Below are positions 1 through 11,045 of a DNA stretch of 64,000 nucleotides, one piece after another. Below the pieces are notes generated by a model. That model worked only from the letters and a program-made list of their open reading frames with translations. It was not told the DNA's origin and searched no databases. The stretch spans positions 15,320,571 to 15,384,570 of the forward strand of contig NC_031496.1 in NCBI RefSeq assembly GCF_000237925.1. Direction: 5' to 3'. A program made the translations under genes and the position numbers. This stretch comes from Schistosoma mansoni. Lineage: Eukaryota; Platyhelminthes; Trematoda; Strigeidida; Schistosomatidae. How positions within the stretch are numbered: position 1 is the first letter of the stretch; each line of letters starts with the position of its first letter.

Positions 1-78
1 ACACACCCATTTTTTTTTAGATCTAAAACTATTGCTCTTTTTATTCGGAATAAAGTAAGTGCATTAGAATTGAAATTG

Positions 79-400
79 ATCAGAATGGGGTTATGTGGAG
101 ATTGTAGTAGATTTATTGGTTGAATTCATGAATCAATTAAAGTTATAACATCATGAGAAACCTGAAAGTATTGGAAGGCCATTTCGTTCTAGTATGGGAC
201 TCCTCAGCAGTGATCATTCACGATCTCACTCGCGGGATTCGAACACAAGATCTTCTGTCTTGCATGAGAATACTTAACCTCTAGACCACTGAGCCGGCAT
301 CCAACGGAGGAGGAGTCTTATACTAGGATGAAACGGCCATCCAGTGCTTCCAGGTTTTTCATGATGGTCTAGCTTTAATTGACTCATGAATTCAACTATC
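79..400. repeat. SM-alpha-like hammerhead repeat, inverted pair
   Basis: The left arm (about 79-300) is in minus orientation. It starts with the family terminus (GGGGTTATGTGGAGATT), runs through the reverse complement of a hammerhead core near 167-213 and then tRNA-like box B and box A sequence near 225-295. From 305 to 400 the hammerhead half returns in plus orientation and ends in the same terminal motif (TTGACTCATGAATTCAAC). The two arms are therefore inverted relative to each other. Both ribozyme cores look decayed here. The family is tRNA-related and probably Pol III transcribed; this follows from the box A/B matches, not from data. Confidence 0.65.
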
Positions 401-631
401 GAATATTTAATTGTTTATTTTTACTATTATCTTTATTAATGAATAGTAAATGAATGATAGGAGAATAATATTAATGGTTGATATTTTGTATAGTAGACTT
501 AGCCAGTTCTGATGACGTTTTTCTGCATAACATCATGTTTTACAATAATAGTACAACTAGCTGTGTGTTTGATTTTGGCCTGAAAATACTGGTCTATCTT
601 AGATGTAATAATTCGATTCTGACATTTTCAA
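401..631. other. AT-rich spacer, nothing recognised
   Basis: No coding exon or known repeat could be recognised between the hammerhead repeat and the LINE fragment that follows. Confidence 0.4.
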
Positions 632-1690
632 CTTAATTACTTATGCCTGTTAACCCTCATAGAACAGTATGGACCGTCCACCAGAATTCTCCATCCAACT
701 CTTTCCTAGGCAATCCTCTCTAGTTATAACACATTGCTATTGATTCTTTTCATGTCTGCTTCCGAATCCCGATGCAGTGTGTTCACTGGCCTTCCATTTT
801 TTCAGTTTCCCTTCACGATTCCAAGTTAGCTCCTGCCTCGTGATTCAGTTTGATGATTTCCGAAATGTATGTCTTATCCACTTACAGCCTCTTTTCATAA
901 TCTCCTCTTCAGATGGAAGCTGGTTTGTTGCATTCCACAGTAGATTGATGCTCATGCTATCCGGTCAATGGACATTGAGTATTTTTCATAGATAATTGTT
1001 TATAAATACTTGTACATGTATGATGATGTTTGTGGCAGTTATGCAAGTTTCAGCTCCACAGAGTAGGAATGTCTTGACGTTTGTATTGAAGATTGTGACT
1101 TTGATATTGTTTGATAGTTGTTTTGCATTCCATATGTTCTTGAATTGCAGGAATGCTGTCCTTTCTTTGTCAATCTTTGCGTTTACGTCCGCATCGGATC
1201 CTCTTTGTTCATCGATGACGCTGTACAGGTATGTGGAAGATTCCACTTCATTCAGAGTTTCTCCATAAAGTGATATTGTGTTGATGTTTTCCGTGTTGTA
1301 TTTGAGAATCTTGGTTTTTCCCTTGTGCACTTTGAGGACTAATGAGACAGAGACTGCTGCAACACAAATTGTCTTGATCTGCATTTGATCGTGTGTTTGG
1401 AATAGACGGACTACGTCATCTGCGAAGTCCAAGTCGTCTAGTTGTATGCAAGCTGTCCATTATATTCTGTGCTTCCTCTCGAATGTAGAAGTTTTCATAA
1501 TCTAGTCGACCACTAGAAGAAAGAGAAAGGGAGAGAGTAAGCAACCTTCTTCAACCTGCTCTTCACATGAAACACATCTGTGAGCTGTCCTCCATACACA
1601 ACTTTGCAGTGTAGTGCATCATAAGAATTCCGTATGAAGTTAACGACTTCCTCAAATTGATAAGTCTTGCTGATTGAACTCTATACTTGG
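632..1690 (-). mobile_element. RTE LINE fragment, SR3/Perere-3-like (3' part)
   Basis: Read on the minus strand this is the C-terminal half of an RTE-clade reverse transcriptase with its 3' end. The RT catalytic box appears as FADDVV near 1425, followed by the thumb motifs VHKGKTKIL, ESSTYL, GSDADV, FLQFKNIWNAKQLS and FNTNVKTFLLCGAET. Upstream in the sense direction (1437-1690) remains of the fingers/palm region can be followed with disrupted frames. The 3' segment near 640-970 matches the LINE 3' segment at 11046-11301. The element is truncated at the 5' side, its frame is broken, and it cannot be active. Confidence 0.8.
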
Positions 1691-1719
1691 ATCCTAAGCT
1701 AGTCTCATAACCCCCAAGC

Positions 1720-1985
1720 TTGAACTACACAGCGACTTGAACACGAGAGAAAACGCGCAAAATATGCGAGAAGCACTTTACTCCAAAGGTTCATTTATGT
1801 ACAGAAAATATAGGGTTTTTATAGTATTTTAGAAGTCCTTGGGTTTTCCTGAAAATTCAAGAATCCTACTAAACAGAGTAGCAGTGTAGTAATCAGCCAA
1901 CCAGAACCTCTACATGTGACTTTTCATTTTCGCGATGTTTCTAGCAAAACTTCTAATCGAACGCTGATTGGATAAAATGCTTCTT
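1720..1985 (-). repeat. Possible decayed LTR or promoter-like repeat
   Basis: On the minus strand there is a TATA-like box (ACTATAAAAACC) near 1820, followed by a moderately GC-rich stretch. It abuts the LINE fragment. The layout is LTR-like, but no partner, coding part or terminal repeat was found, so the call is weak. If it is an LTR it is an old fossil. Confidence 0.25.
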
Positions 1986-2245
1986 AATGTTTTCACAATT
2001 GATTGATCACTGGGTGGTGATCAATGTCATGCATGTCAAGTCCTTCTTAGTGCTGATCGGTCGCGGCCCAAATAGCTCGATGGTAACGTCTCTGACTGTG
2101 AAGCTGAGTGACACGGGATCGAATCCGCCAGGGAGCATCAGTTCCCTCAAAGATTACAGGTACACCTTGCTGACGAGTGCCAAGTAGCATGAAACCCGGG
2201 TCCAGGGTTTCCTGTTGACCACCACCTTGCTTCTTAATGTTTCCT
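1985..2245 (+). repeat. tRNA-like SINE carrying a hammerhead ribozyme (family 2)
   Basis: The repeat begins with an imperfect palindrome (ATTGATCACTGGGTGGTGATCAAT, split here as ATTGATCACTGGG and TGGTGATCAAT). A tRNA-like part follows: an A-box-like TAGCTCGATGGTAACG near 2072 and a B-box-like GGGATCGAATCC near 2116. A hammerhead core lies at 2161-2212. The same family returns at 12225-12620. This is a Pol III-type SINE by structure and a different family from the repeats at 79-400 and 5620-6073. Confidence 0.65.
2161..2212 (+). ncRNA. Hammerhead ribozyme (SINE-borne)
   Basis: The core CTGACGA is followed by a short stem II (TGCC with GCAT), the GAAAC segment and a GTC cleavage triplet (CCGGGTC). 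Stem I can form between CCTTG just before the core and CAGGG just after the cleavage site. All catalytic core positions (CUGANGA, GAAA, GUC) are present, so the motif could be active. This is read from sequence; cleavage has not been shown. Confidence 0.6.
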
Positions 2246-2259
2246 GAGCTTGTCATGTC

Positions 2260-3867
2260 TATTGAGAGAAATTTTCTGGATCATCCCAACACAAATACGC
2301 CATAGTTTTGAAAAAGCTTCCACCAGAACCTTAGTTTTAGGACCTCGTGTGGGCTGCATCCGACTAATTTGGAAAAATATATCGTTGGTAATAAAAATAA
2401 CTAGTGATCACTATAAATGTAAATAAAAACAACATTTGAACAACTGGAAGAAATAGCTTTGTTAATTTTGTTCTGGTTTATCATTTTAAATGATCTGAAA
2501 AACGAAATTAAGCAAGTCTGTCACTGAATTACTCAATATCATCATATCTAGTTAAGTAAAGGACGGTTAAAATCAATTAAAATCTCTATAATTGTTCATC
2601 TAGTTGATAAGCGATAGCAAGTGGGTGTAAACAAAATATTTCAAATCATCCACTGGATCCTTACAAATATACTGTATAGTCTACACTTACATCTTTTACA
2701 TGTAGTCACCAACATCAATCTCAGTAAACATCACCTTTGCTTAGAAAAAGGTTTGCAAAACCACTTTCTTAACCTTGGCCATCATAACCCTACCTTGACA
2801 GTACAGAATGAGTTGCTAATGCTTTTTATCAATATCTTTCTATGAAAATTTCTGTTGACATTTTTGTTATTGTGTAACTGTAACATCCCAGTTTTGCTCA
2901 CATAAACTTGCTATTGAGACATTTTTTTCAATACTCTTACATGATATTATGCAACTTATAACTAGATATTCCAAATCATTCAGTTATCAGTCAATACCTC
3001 TGAATATTATCCACTTCGTTTATATCATCTTCTAATTATTTTGTTAACCTTTCACAATGATTTTCAAAAACACTTGTGCACTTGAAATATTATTGTCTAC
3101 CACATCACTTAATTTATATCGATTTTATCAAAACTGATGAGCTTGTTCAGTATGATACAGACCTAAGTAAACTTGCTCCCTAGATCTTCGTTGAGAAAGA
3201 GATGAGATTATTGAAATCGTTTATCCCAGAATAAATGCTGCAATGAATATTGTTTATACAACAACAAGGTTGATCATCTTATGTGAAACGAATTGTTCCC
3301 TGAAACACAAAAATTGACATGTCCTTTACTTCAATACCTCCAAGTAGAGTTTTTGATTCACATATGCATCCCAAAGAAGAGTACATGTTCTCGTTTCCAA
3401 AGACGTCCCAAAGAATTTGAGACTAAAAAATGAAACAGATTTAAACGAAGCAATAATAGGCATATTACTGATGCTTGTCCATACTTCAAAATTATCAACA
3501 TATATAATGATCCAGTTTCTCATTGTTCAGCTGAAATAGTCATAATTAAAAGCACAAACAGAATTTATGTGTGTAAAACGCTAATCATCAATTATTCACT
3601 GCCCTGGTAAATTCACAGTATTAATAAAAGTCACCTGTAATTACTATTTTATTGTATTTATCTGTTGGCCAATCTTTGCCAAGCTAATTATTACTTTATC
3701 CACATCGAAATGACCTTTTCAATTATCTGTGTTTTTCACTAGCCTAATTCTCAAAACTTATGCAAACCTTCTACAATGATTACATAATAGGTCATATCAA
3801 TTTTGATAATTATCAATTCATTACTCTGTTTTCTATAGTTATGTTTCAATGTCTATTACTTCAGAAT
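2260..3867. other. Unassigned AT-rich region
   Basis: No conserved gene was recognised. On the minus strand, about 3341-3434 is flanked by a pyrimidine-rich AG acceptor and a GAG|GTATTG donor-like site and stays open in two frames. It might be an orphan exon, but no homologue is recognised. The rest shows nothing. Confidence 0.3.
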
Positions 3868-4246
3868 ATTTTAATAGTTGAATTTATGAGTGGATTTAGT
3901 CTAGAACATCATTGAAAACCTGGAAGCACTAAACGGCTTTTTCGTCTCAGCATGAGACTCCTCAGCAGTGCACATTCATGATCCCGCACGCTGGTTGACG
4001 GTAGACACTAATACCACTGGACGCCGGCTCAGTGGTTTAGAATTTAAATGTTCGCGTGCGAAACAGAAGGTCCTGGATTAGATTCCCACGAGCGGGATCA
4101 TGGATGCTCACTGCTGAGGATTCCCATATTAGAACAAAACGGCATTCAGTACTTCCAGGCTCCCGATAGTGGTCTAACTTAAATTGACTTATGAATTCAA
4201 CTATTAAAATTACTACAATCCTCACAAACTCCCATTCTGATAAAAC
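3868..4246. repeat. SM-alpha-like hammerhead repeat, inverted pair
   Basis: A minus-oriented half (3868-4000) with a hammerhead antisense core near 3930-3980 is followed by a plus-oriented, nearly full unit (4012-4246). The plus unit has box A (GGCTCAGTGGTTTA), box B-like GGTCCTGGATTAGATTCC, a decayed hammerhead near 4108-4160 and the terminal CTCACAAACTCCCATTCTGATAA. Both ribozyme copies carry substitutions in the stems or GAAA segment. Confidence 0.65.
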
Positions 4247-4424
4247 TTCAAAATATATTATACAACAATGTTACGTTTTCATATAAAACGGGCTATAAGC
4301 AACGGATAATAAAGCATGAAATAAAATAGATTCATATTATTGTTATTATATCTCAGTTAGTGTTTAAATCTTGTTTAAAACAAAATACTTTTTTGACTAC
4401 TATTCAAACAATATAGTCTGAAAT

Positions 4425-4640
4425 GCAAGTACATCCAGCTGACGAGTCCCAAATAGGATGAAACGCGCGTCCTGGATCCCACTACTAGCCACTATCCACC
4501 TTTGCTTACCATGCATGTGAATTTAGGCTATATCTAGGCAATACGCACAGTATGCACATATGCCAATTAGAGACTGACCAGTTGCAGTCCTAACACATCG
4601 ATGGGAAGATTCAAACAAACAATACCAAGTGAATTTAATA
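4425..4640 (+). repeat. SM-alpha-type repeat downstream of the ribozyme
   Basis: The hammerhead at 4433-4477 is followed by a segment without tRNA boxes (CACTATCCACCTTTGC, TAGAGACTGACCAGTTGC, AACAAACAATACCAAG). It resembles the body of the schistosome ribozyme-bearing satellite family. There is one monomer only and no tandem array. The 3' boundary is uncertain. Confidence 0.5.
4433..4477 (+). ncRNA. Hammerhead ribozyme, SM-alpha satellite type
   Basis: The order is classical: stem I strand ATCCAG, core CTGACGAG, stem II GTCC/GGAT around AAATA, GAAAC, a very short stem III (GCGC), the GTC cleavage triplet and the second stem I strand CTGGAT. Stem I pairs perfectly over six bases (ATCCAG with CTGGAT). 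This layout matches the published schistosome SM-alpha hammerhead, known from SM-alpha transcripts to self-cleave. One G-U pair in stem II is the only weakness. Confidence 0.78.
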
Positions 4641-4889
4641 TAATCAGATATTTCTGTATAATAAAATCCATATTAAAATGATAACAATCGAAAAAGGAGC
4701 AGTTAAATCAATATCTTAAGTTTGATTGACAAATCATAAGATTTAAGATTTTAAAAAAAACAGTTTCACAATTTTTGATGGAAAACAAAAACTTCAATCA
4801 TTCATTATCTGATAATTTATTTTTCAATTTAATTTGAATAAATGAATTTTATTGCCAATTTCATAGTCAATTTAAATAGGACTATGGGA

Positions 4890-5230
4890 CTATAGTGGCT
4901 TTGCTTCGTGAATCAATCATCTTTACAACTGACATTAGATAAACCTCGATGGTGCTTGAAATCAGAAAGCAATGAAGAAGCGGCAACTAAAGTTTATTAC
5001 CGGATAGCACAGATCACAAAGCTATAAGCACATCAAGTGAATTTGAAGCCATGATGCGAATATATATGTGTACGAGAAAATACAGAAGCAAATTTATAGT
5101 CAAATCGCATAAGGGCACAGCAAGGCAAAGCAAAGGCTAATAATAGGATTTGAGTGCGTATATACATGTGGAGGAGGGGGAGGATGAATCACCGAGTGAT
5201 ATTTAACGAATCAACATTTTAGCTAGCGTC
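4890..5230 (-). repeat. LTR-like remnant, same family as 18540-18880
   Basis: On the minus strand a TATA box (GACTATAAATTTGC near 5095) is followed about 100 bp later by a poly(A) signal (AATAAA near 4995) and the motif GTTGCCGCTTC. The same order and motifs occur on the plus strand near 18598-18800. TATA followed by AATAAA inside one repeat is typical of an LTR. No internal coding part is attached. It appears old and broken, probably a solo LTR. Confidence 0.4.
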
Positions 5231-5619
5231 TGTCATGCGATCTAGTGATCATAACAGTACAAATATACAAATTGTTTCTATTCAAATAGCATTGTCTGTG
5301 AAGTAGGACAGCAAAAGATCTTAACCAAAATTAGCCATAATCAAAATTGGTTGTAGGAAAGTTGCTATATGATCATACATGTTAGCCTTCATCTTATTTC
5401 TCTATTAAACTGATAGTTATTTGATGCCGAGTTTTAAGAATGATTTGTTATGTTTTCAGTAAAAAAAATATTACATATTCCTACATTTGATATTTGAAAA
5501 ATAATAAAGCTCAGTACCTGACTAAAAGATTGCGGTTATGATAATGTTTAATTGTATGAATAGAAGGTTATAGAAAATTCTCTAACAGCATCATTCAAAA
5601 TCAAAACAAAAATTTTTAT

Positions 5620-6073
5620 TCGAAGGGGTTTCTTTGTGGAGATTTTAATAGTTTTGTAGTTGAAATCATGAGTCAATTAAAGCTAGACTACCATGGAAAA
5701 CCTGGAAGCACTAGGACTCCTCATCAATGCGCATTCACGAGATATTTCCTGGAGTTCTAGTGAGAAGTAGTGACCAGTGGAGATCAACCGGGTCTGTTGT
5801 AAGATATCAACTCATTGAAGACAGTGGTGGATGATTGGTCAGTTTTGTGGATTGATTGAAGTTAGGTATTAACACCGTTGGATGCCGGCCAGCTCAGTGG
5901 TCTACAAGTTAGGCGCTCGAGTACGAGACTGATAGGTCCTGGGTTCGAATCTTGCGAGCCGGAATCTTGGAGGCGCACTGCTGAGGAGTCCTACAATAGG
6001 ACGAAAAGGCCGTCCAATGCTTCCACATTTTCTATGGTGGTCTAGCCTCAATTGACTCATGATTTCAACAAAA
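5620..6073. repeat. SM-alpha-like inverted-repeat element with hammerhead
   Basis: The left arm starts at the family terminus (AAGGGGTTTCTTTGTGGAG), continues with GAAATCATGAGTCAATTAAAG and a shortened hammerhead half. A central part (about 5745-5885) follows, then the plus-oriented unit: box A (CCAGCTCAGTGGTCTA), box B (GGTCCTGGGTTCGAATC), a hammerhead (5974-6021) and the terminal TTGACTCATGATTTCAAC. The inverted termini make the whole locus able to fold back. The plus arm is the fuller one here; at 19590-20087 the minus arm is the fuller. Confidence 0.7.
5974..6021 (+). ncRNA. Hammerhead ribozyme in SM-alpha-like repeat
   Basis: The core CTGAGGA, stem II GTCC/GGAC, GAAA and the GTC triplet (GGCCGTC) are all present. 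Stem I can form between GCACTG before the core and CAATGC after the cleavage site, with one mismatch. It is embedded just downstream of the tRNA-like part. Confidence 0.65.
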
Positions 6074-6309
6074 ACGTTTGTTAATTTTCTTAATAGTTAA
6101 ATGTAAATTTTATGGATAAAATCATAAGTTTAAAATTTGGTTCATAAGGTACGATGTTTCTGCCAAAAAATTGACATTTGGATTGGTTTCCAATTAACAG
6201 AAAATAACATCAATAAATTTCTGTTTTATTCTTATGACTTTCATTAGTACTAGGTTTTTCATATGTAAACTTTAAAATTAATTAGATAAGCTTTCTGGTT
6301 AGCGTTTTT

Positions 6310-6425
6310 TTTAGTGAGTTGGTTTTCTACGGGATGGTGTCGCTAACAACATGCCCAGCTGTCCTCCTTTACCAGGGCTTGGGACCGGCAGTGGCCCCCG
6401 GAGGAGCTACAGGCGGAGTTAATCA
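6310..6425 (+). repeat. Short GC-rich retroelement fragment
   Basis: A GC-rich patch (ATGCCCAGCTGTCCTCC ... GGAGCTACAGGCGG) in AT-rich surroundings resembles a leader or UTR fragment common in schistosome retroelements. It cannot be assigned to one element from this sequence. The following 400 bp to 6830 hold nothing recognised. Confidence 0.35.
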
Positions 6426-6834
6426 GATAAGCTTGACAACAATGAATTTCATATCAGCAAAAGTAAATAACCTTTTTATATCTCTTGATTTTCAGCGTTT
6501 TATCCATTTCATGTCAGTTCGTAATGGGAATCACCTTCAGAACAACAAATTTTTCCATGGAACAACCTAAATTATTTGTAAGTTTTACCGAACTTCATGT
6601 AATTCTAATTGGAGGCTTTGAGTTAAAAAGTGTTAAACAAGTTACAAGCAACGTTAATGGTACTAAACAAGGATCATACTATAATCCAAATTAACTGAAG
6701 TCGAAAGTGTAAAACATTCGATGCTAACTCACTAGTTGAATGTTGTTGTGCATAGAAATATTGTCGAAGATCTCAGGTTTTATCCTGTGTGATAAATACC
6801 TAGAAAACATTTTTCCAGATAAATTTTTTTTTTA

Positions 6835-9800
6835 GGGCACCGGATACATATGCGCCACACAAAATAATGAGAATGGGAGGAGAAGGAAGAAGATGCGTAT
6901 ATATAAAAGAAGGAAAAAAAGAAAACGAGAAGAGTAATGATGGGGGAACTGAAATGTACAACCAGAAGAGCTCTCTCAGTTAGGAAAGTTATAGCCACTC
7001 TTTATGAAGAAAGTAGAAGGTTACAGCAGGATCGCCACTGGCTTCTATTCTGAGCCATATCTGATAACGTCTCTAGTCACTGTGTTGCACCATCTCTCGG
7101 ACCCCATCCAGGGAGTCGTGAAGGACCAACAGAAGCTAGCCCTTTTCAGCTTTCTTTCATACCACGACACCATGTCATACACTGACCTCCTCTCCGCTTT
7201 TTCCAACCAGTCCCAGAGTCGGCAAATAATGCACGACGTGGAAGTCTCTGGGACGACATTCGTAAAACATGTCCAAGCCACCGAAGTCGGTGTTCCAAGA
7301 TGGTGACACCAATTAAATTATCGTCTCTGCGCCCGAACACACGATGCCGAACCTCTGCATTACTAACATGGTGTTGCCACTGTATGTCAGCAATCCTTCG
7401 GAGACAACGATGATCGAACACAGAGAGACGTCTAACATCCTCAACTCGGAGAGGCCAGGTTTCACAAGCATAAAGCAAAACTGCTCTCACCGACGCGTTG
7501 TAGATCCGACCTTTTACAGCCAGACTAACATCACGAAGGCGCCAAAGATGGCCCAGATTGGCGTAAGCCGCTCTGGCTTTCATTATACGTGCATCAATCT
7601 CATCACTCACGCCACCACCAGCACTTATGTAGCTACCTAGATACACCAACTTCTCAACTACTTCAATCTGCTCACCATCCAGGGTGAGTACAGGATGAGA
7701 ATCCTGCCAGTCTTGTAGGAGTACCTTGCACTTGGAGGGTGCAAAGCACATGCCGTACCAGCGGACACTGATTGCCAACTGATTAAGTGCGGATTGCATG
7801 CCTTGGGCATTATCGCACAGTAAGACAATATCATCCGCATACTCGAGGTCGAGAAGTCGTTCTCCAGGCAGCAGATCCACACCGCCATTACTTACATCCA
7901 TCAGAGCTGTTTCCAGAATGTCATCGATGGCAAAGTTGAAGAGGAATGGTGAGATTGGGCAACCCTGCCTAACCCCACTGCTCGAATGGAACAAGGGAGA
8001 AAGGTGGTTGTATGCCCTCACTCTGCCTGAGGTGTTCGTATACAGGGCCTTTAAGATGTTAATGAACTTCTCAGGCACACCCTTCTTCAATAGACAATCC
8101 CAGAGAACAGTCCTGTCCAACGAATCGAAGGCAGCCCTGATATTAATAAACACTACGATTGTTGGCCTGCGATAAGTATGATGGTGTTCTAACATTTGGC
8201 GGAGGGTGAAGATGTGATCAATGCATCCTCGACCAGAACGAAAACCAGCCTGCTCCTCGCGAGTCAATCGTTCTCGGGTTTTAAACAACCTACGAAGAAT
8301 GATAGAAGCCAATAGTTTGGACGCAATCGGAAGTAGACTTATCCCCCGATAGTTATTGCAGGAACAACGTGAACCCTTTTTAAAGATAGGGACGACTATC
8401 GACTCATTCCATGATGTTGGAACACTTTCTTGCTCCCAAACCTTTGTAAACAACATAGTCAATTCCTTAGTCAGAAAGTCACCACCATCTTTAAAAAGAG
8501 CCGGAAGTAAGTCATTTGGGCCCGGTGATTTGTAATGTTTCAAGAGTTGGAGTTCCTTGCAGACTTCCGCCTCGTTTGGTGGATCAGTCGTCACCGGCCA
8601 TGGGGGGCAGGACAAACTGGTTGATGTTGCCGGAGCAGCAGGCCAGTTGAACTGCCCCCATCTCATTAGCACGCTCCTACCACCAGGCTTCTCGGTCCTT
8701 ACGCAAGCTTTGCCCAATTTCATTACGTAACAGCCTTCGTTTGTGGCTGCAATCAGTCGGGGCATAGGTGGAGATGACGAAAAGACACCGTTTCTCACGC
8801 CGATTTCCTCTCACTTTGATGAAACTTTCTAATCTAACAGCACATAACCGACTATTAATGGGGATCCAATGGATTAGTGCTGCCCCAGCTCTAGCGCTTA
8901 GTGAGACACCAACTCCAGCAAGACCAGACGAGGATGCCACAGGGTCCCCGGGTAAGCGCACGTGAAACAAGCTTTTCGAGGCGACAGATGGAGAGCGAAT
9001 TTGTAGTACTTCACTAGAGCCTTGAATACGGGTCTCGGATAGACAACAAACGTCAACATTAAGACCTTCCAAAGACATAGCCAGCCCTATCTGTTGTCTG
9101 ATCTGCATTAGTGTGCGAACGTTGAAGGAAGCCAGCTTGAACGGCGTACGTGGTTTCAGAAAGACTGCTTCAGTATTCGCAATCGGTGGAAACATTTACT
9201 TTCAACCAGACAGTGACTGGAGATCGTTTAGATAGGACAGATTTTCCACCATGGGCGAGCTGCTGCATAAGTTGAAAAGTAAGGTTACACAAATTGGGGA
9301 TAAAAGGGGGTGAATTAGCAATATGGTGAATAATAATAATAATAATAATAATGCAAATTGTTTTGTTTCTAGTATGAACGAGAATATAATTGTCAGTTGA
9401 ATGTTTCATTTCATTTATTTGCGAGAGGGCTGTGATACTGCCCGGGTGCCCAAACCGAAGCAGGTGGTTTTCTTAGGGGGCCACACCCCGAGCCTTTGAC
9501 CTAGAGGTCTAACCCACAAGGCAGTGGAGCATCGTGAGGAGATGCAGTCCCATTGTAGCCGGTGACCAATAACTGGTTCATTCGCCATTTGTTCCTTCAG
9601 GATACGGGAGCCCATGTGCACCATTGGTTTGGAATCAGGGTTTTCCAACTCCCCTAGGTGGATCCTCCACATCCACCAACCCGGTTAAAGCGCCGGACAT
9701 TCGCTTTTCGTCCTCTCACTTTCGCAAACAACACCCCCACCACTAGAAGGCAGTGAGTAGGACTTCCCTGGCAGAGGCTATATACGCGTGGCCATGTAAG

Positions 9801-9861
9801 AGCATTTCGAGAGGGAGAGTGGACTCTCCCCACTCTCTGCCGTACCATGGCATTTGGGGGC
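6835..9861 (-). mobile_element. SR2-like RTE LINE with both ends present
   Basis: Read on the minus strand from 9861 to 6835: a 0.45-kb leader (9861-9400) starting CCCCCAAATGCCATGGTACG; an AT-rich stretch with a (ATT)n run near 9330-9350; an apurinic-type endonuclease domain (to about 8680); reverse transcriptase with the C-terminal RTE region (8640-7005); a short AT-rich 3' UTR; and a tail ending in TTTTGTGTGGCGCATATG ... GGTGCCC near 6833-6870. At about 3 kb it is shorter than full-length SR2-type elements, because most of the endonuclease-to-RT linker is missing. The leader and tail are the two parts that form the 0.5-kb repeats at 27831, 51788, 52495, 54551 and 59488, so this copy explains those repeats. 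Confidence 0.82.
7004..9195 (-). pseudogene. LINE endonuclease-reverse transcriptase (broken)
   Basis: The endonuclease start is clear (LASFNVRTLMQ, VDVCCLSETRIQ, STYAPTDCS near 9130-8750). The frame then jumps to LRKDREAWW, so the middle and end of the endonuclease domain, including its later catalytic motifs, are missing. RT motifs follow in a second, overlapping frame: PGPNDLLPALFK, SIVVPIFKKGSR, NYRGISLLP, EEQAGFRSGRGCIDH, SSGVRQGCPISPFLFN, LEYADDIVLL (catalytic ADD) and TLDGEQIEVVEKLVYLGS. The RTE C-terminal region FDHRCLRRIAD ... RLRWLGHVLRMSSQRLPRRAL follows. The main RT frame closes at 7146, but family sequence continues in another frame to about 7005 (QNRSQWRSCCNLL). The motifs are intact enough to suggest a fairly young copy; without the endonuclease it cannot be autonomous. 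Confidence 0.82.
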
Positions 9862-10029
9862 TGACAGCTAGATGTATTCAGTACATTTATGTAAATAATT
9901 AGCTTAATATGATATGAAAACAAAAAGTGTAATTTTACATCGCCTAAAATCTAATCGTTTAAATGGTGCATTTAGTTTAAACATTAATTTGCTTTATCCA
10001 ATAGTGAAGTTCATTGTAGAACGAAAATA
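9862..10029. other. Spacer
   Basis: Short AT-rich spacer between the LINE leader and the next LINE 3' fragment. Nothing is recognised in it. Confidence 0.4.
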
Positions 10030-10341
10030 AAAGTTCAGTCAGTCAGCTACAACGTAAGACCAGGTACATTTATGCATCGGTCCAAGTTGCCATACCTCAC
10101 TCATTAGCACAACAAGATGAACACCGAATTCATAGAAGTAGTTAATTTAGTGGAGGTAATATATAAAAGAAAGGCTGTATATAAGGATATAGTACAAGAA
10201 GAAAGACAGATATGAAGCAATTTTAATCTCAAGGTTTAAGGGAAGATAACGAGTGTATACACCTGCGCCATTGTGATCGATTCTGAGCCATGTCACCCAG
10301 AGTCTCCAACCATTGGTTACGATAGTTAAAGTTGCAGAAGA
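10030..10341 (-). mobile_element. 5'-truncated SR2-like LINE 3' end
   Basis: On the minus strand the fragment starts in the last coding codons (NGWRLWVTWLRIDHNGAG in one frame, the remains of the RTE end motif MAQNRSQW in another) and runs through the 3' UTR to about 10030. It is almost identical to 12982-13271. The two copies differ by only a base or two over about 290 bp, so they come from the same young subfamily. Confidence 0.7.
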
Positions 10342-11045
10342 GTAATTCTCAGTTTCCAATTGTTATCAATCTTTTACCTAATCTGATGGTACACCTTTTG
10401 CTGAATAAGATATATATTAAAGATAATCAAATCTTCGATGTATTACAAGCCGACAGAGTTATTAAAAGAAAATAAATTTTGAAGATTCACAAAGAACTGC
10501 AATTCATATCACAAACACTTATAACTTACCATGTAAGACGGTCACATACTATCATAATATACACTAATTTCAGAAATGGTAACGAATACATAACTTTGTG
10601 ATGTTTCAGTCTCAGTCTAAATTTTCTAACATAAACTCTATCTACTGCAGAAAATTACAACCTACTTGAAGTCTAAGTGATATATATTACTTTTTTAATT
10701 TGAAACTGCATTTTTTGTCATATTCTGTATTATTATTAGGTAGACATTCCGAGGTCATTTTAGCGTTGCTCAAAGGTCGTTCATAAATTATAGTCTCACC
10801 TAAGATTTTCTTATCAGTAACAATCATTTAAAATCACCTAGGCTTTTTTCTGAATATTTCATACTTAGGTAATCGATTGTTGAACAGGAAGCTGTACATA
10901 AACGCAAATCAATAAATAATAAATTTACTTTAGATATACTGCTAAGCAATTTTATGCACCACTATATACTCTTTTTTCCTTTCTAGGTACAGTGTACATT
11001 ATGTTCATTTTTGGTAATCAAAGGTCGAAACTCCACAGGACATTT
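10342..11045. other. Unassigned AT-rich spacer with a TIR-element scrap
   Basis: Apart from 10751-10800, which matches one end of the TIR element at 22302-22590, nothing is recognised here. Confidence 0.4.
10751..10800 (-). repeat. Fragment of TIR element (one end)
   Basis: The reverse complement begins GGTGAGACTATAATTTATG and continues into AACGACCTTTGAGC. This corresponds to the first ~50 bp of the small TIR element at 22302. The other end is absent. Confidence 0.55.

Noticed and set aside
5890-5965. A tRNA gene suggested by box A and box B matches
   Set aside because: No cloverleaf with a 7-bp acceptor stem and anticodon arm can be drawn, and the segment belongs to a dispersed hammerhead repeat. 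The same holds for the tRNA-like parts near 225, 2072, 4040, 19190 and 19740.
6780-6998. 72-codon minus-strand ORF rich in Ser/Phe
   Set aside because: It lies in the 3' UTR of the SR2-like LINE, after the end of the RT region.
9330-9355. (AAT)n run as an independent microsatellite feature
   Set aside because: It lies between the leader and endonuclease of the LINE and is part of that element; it is short.
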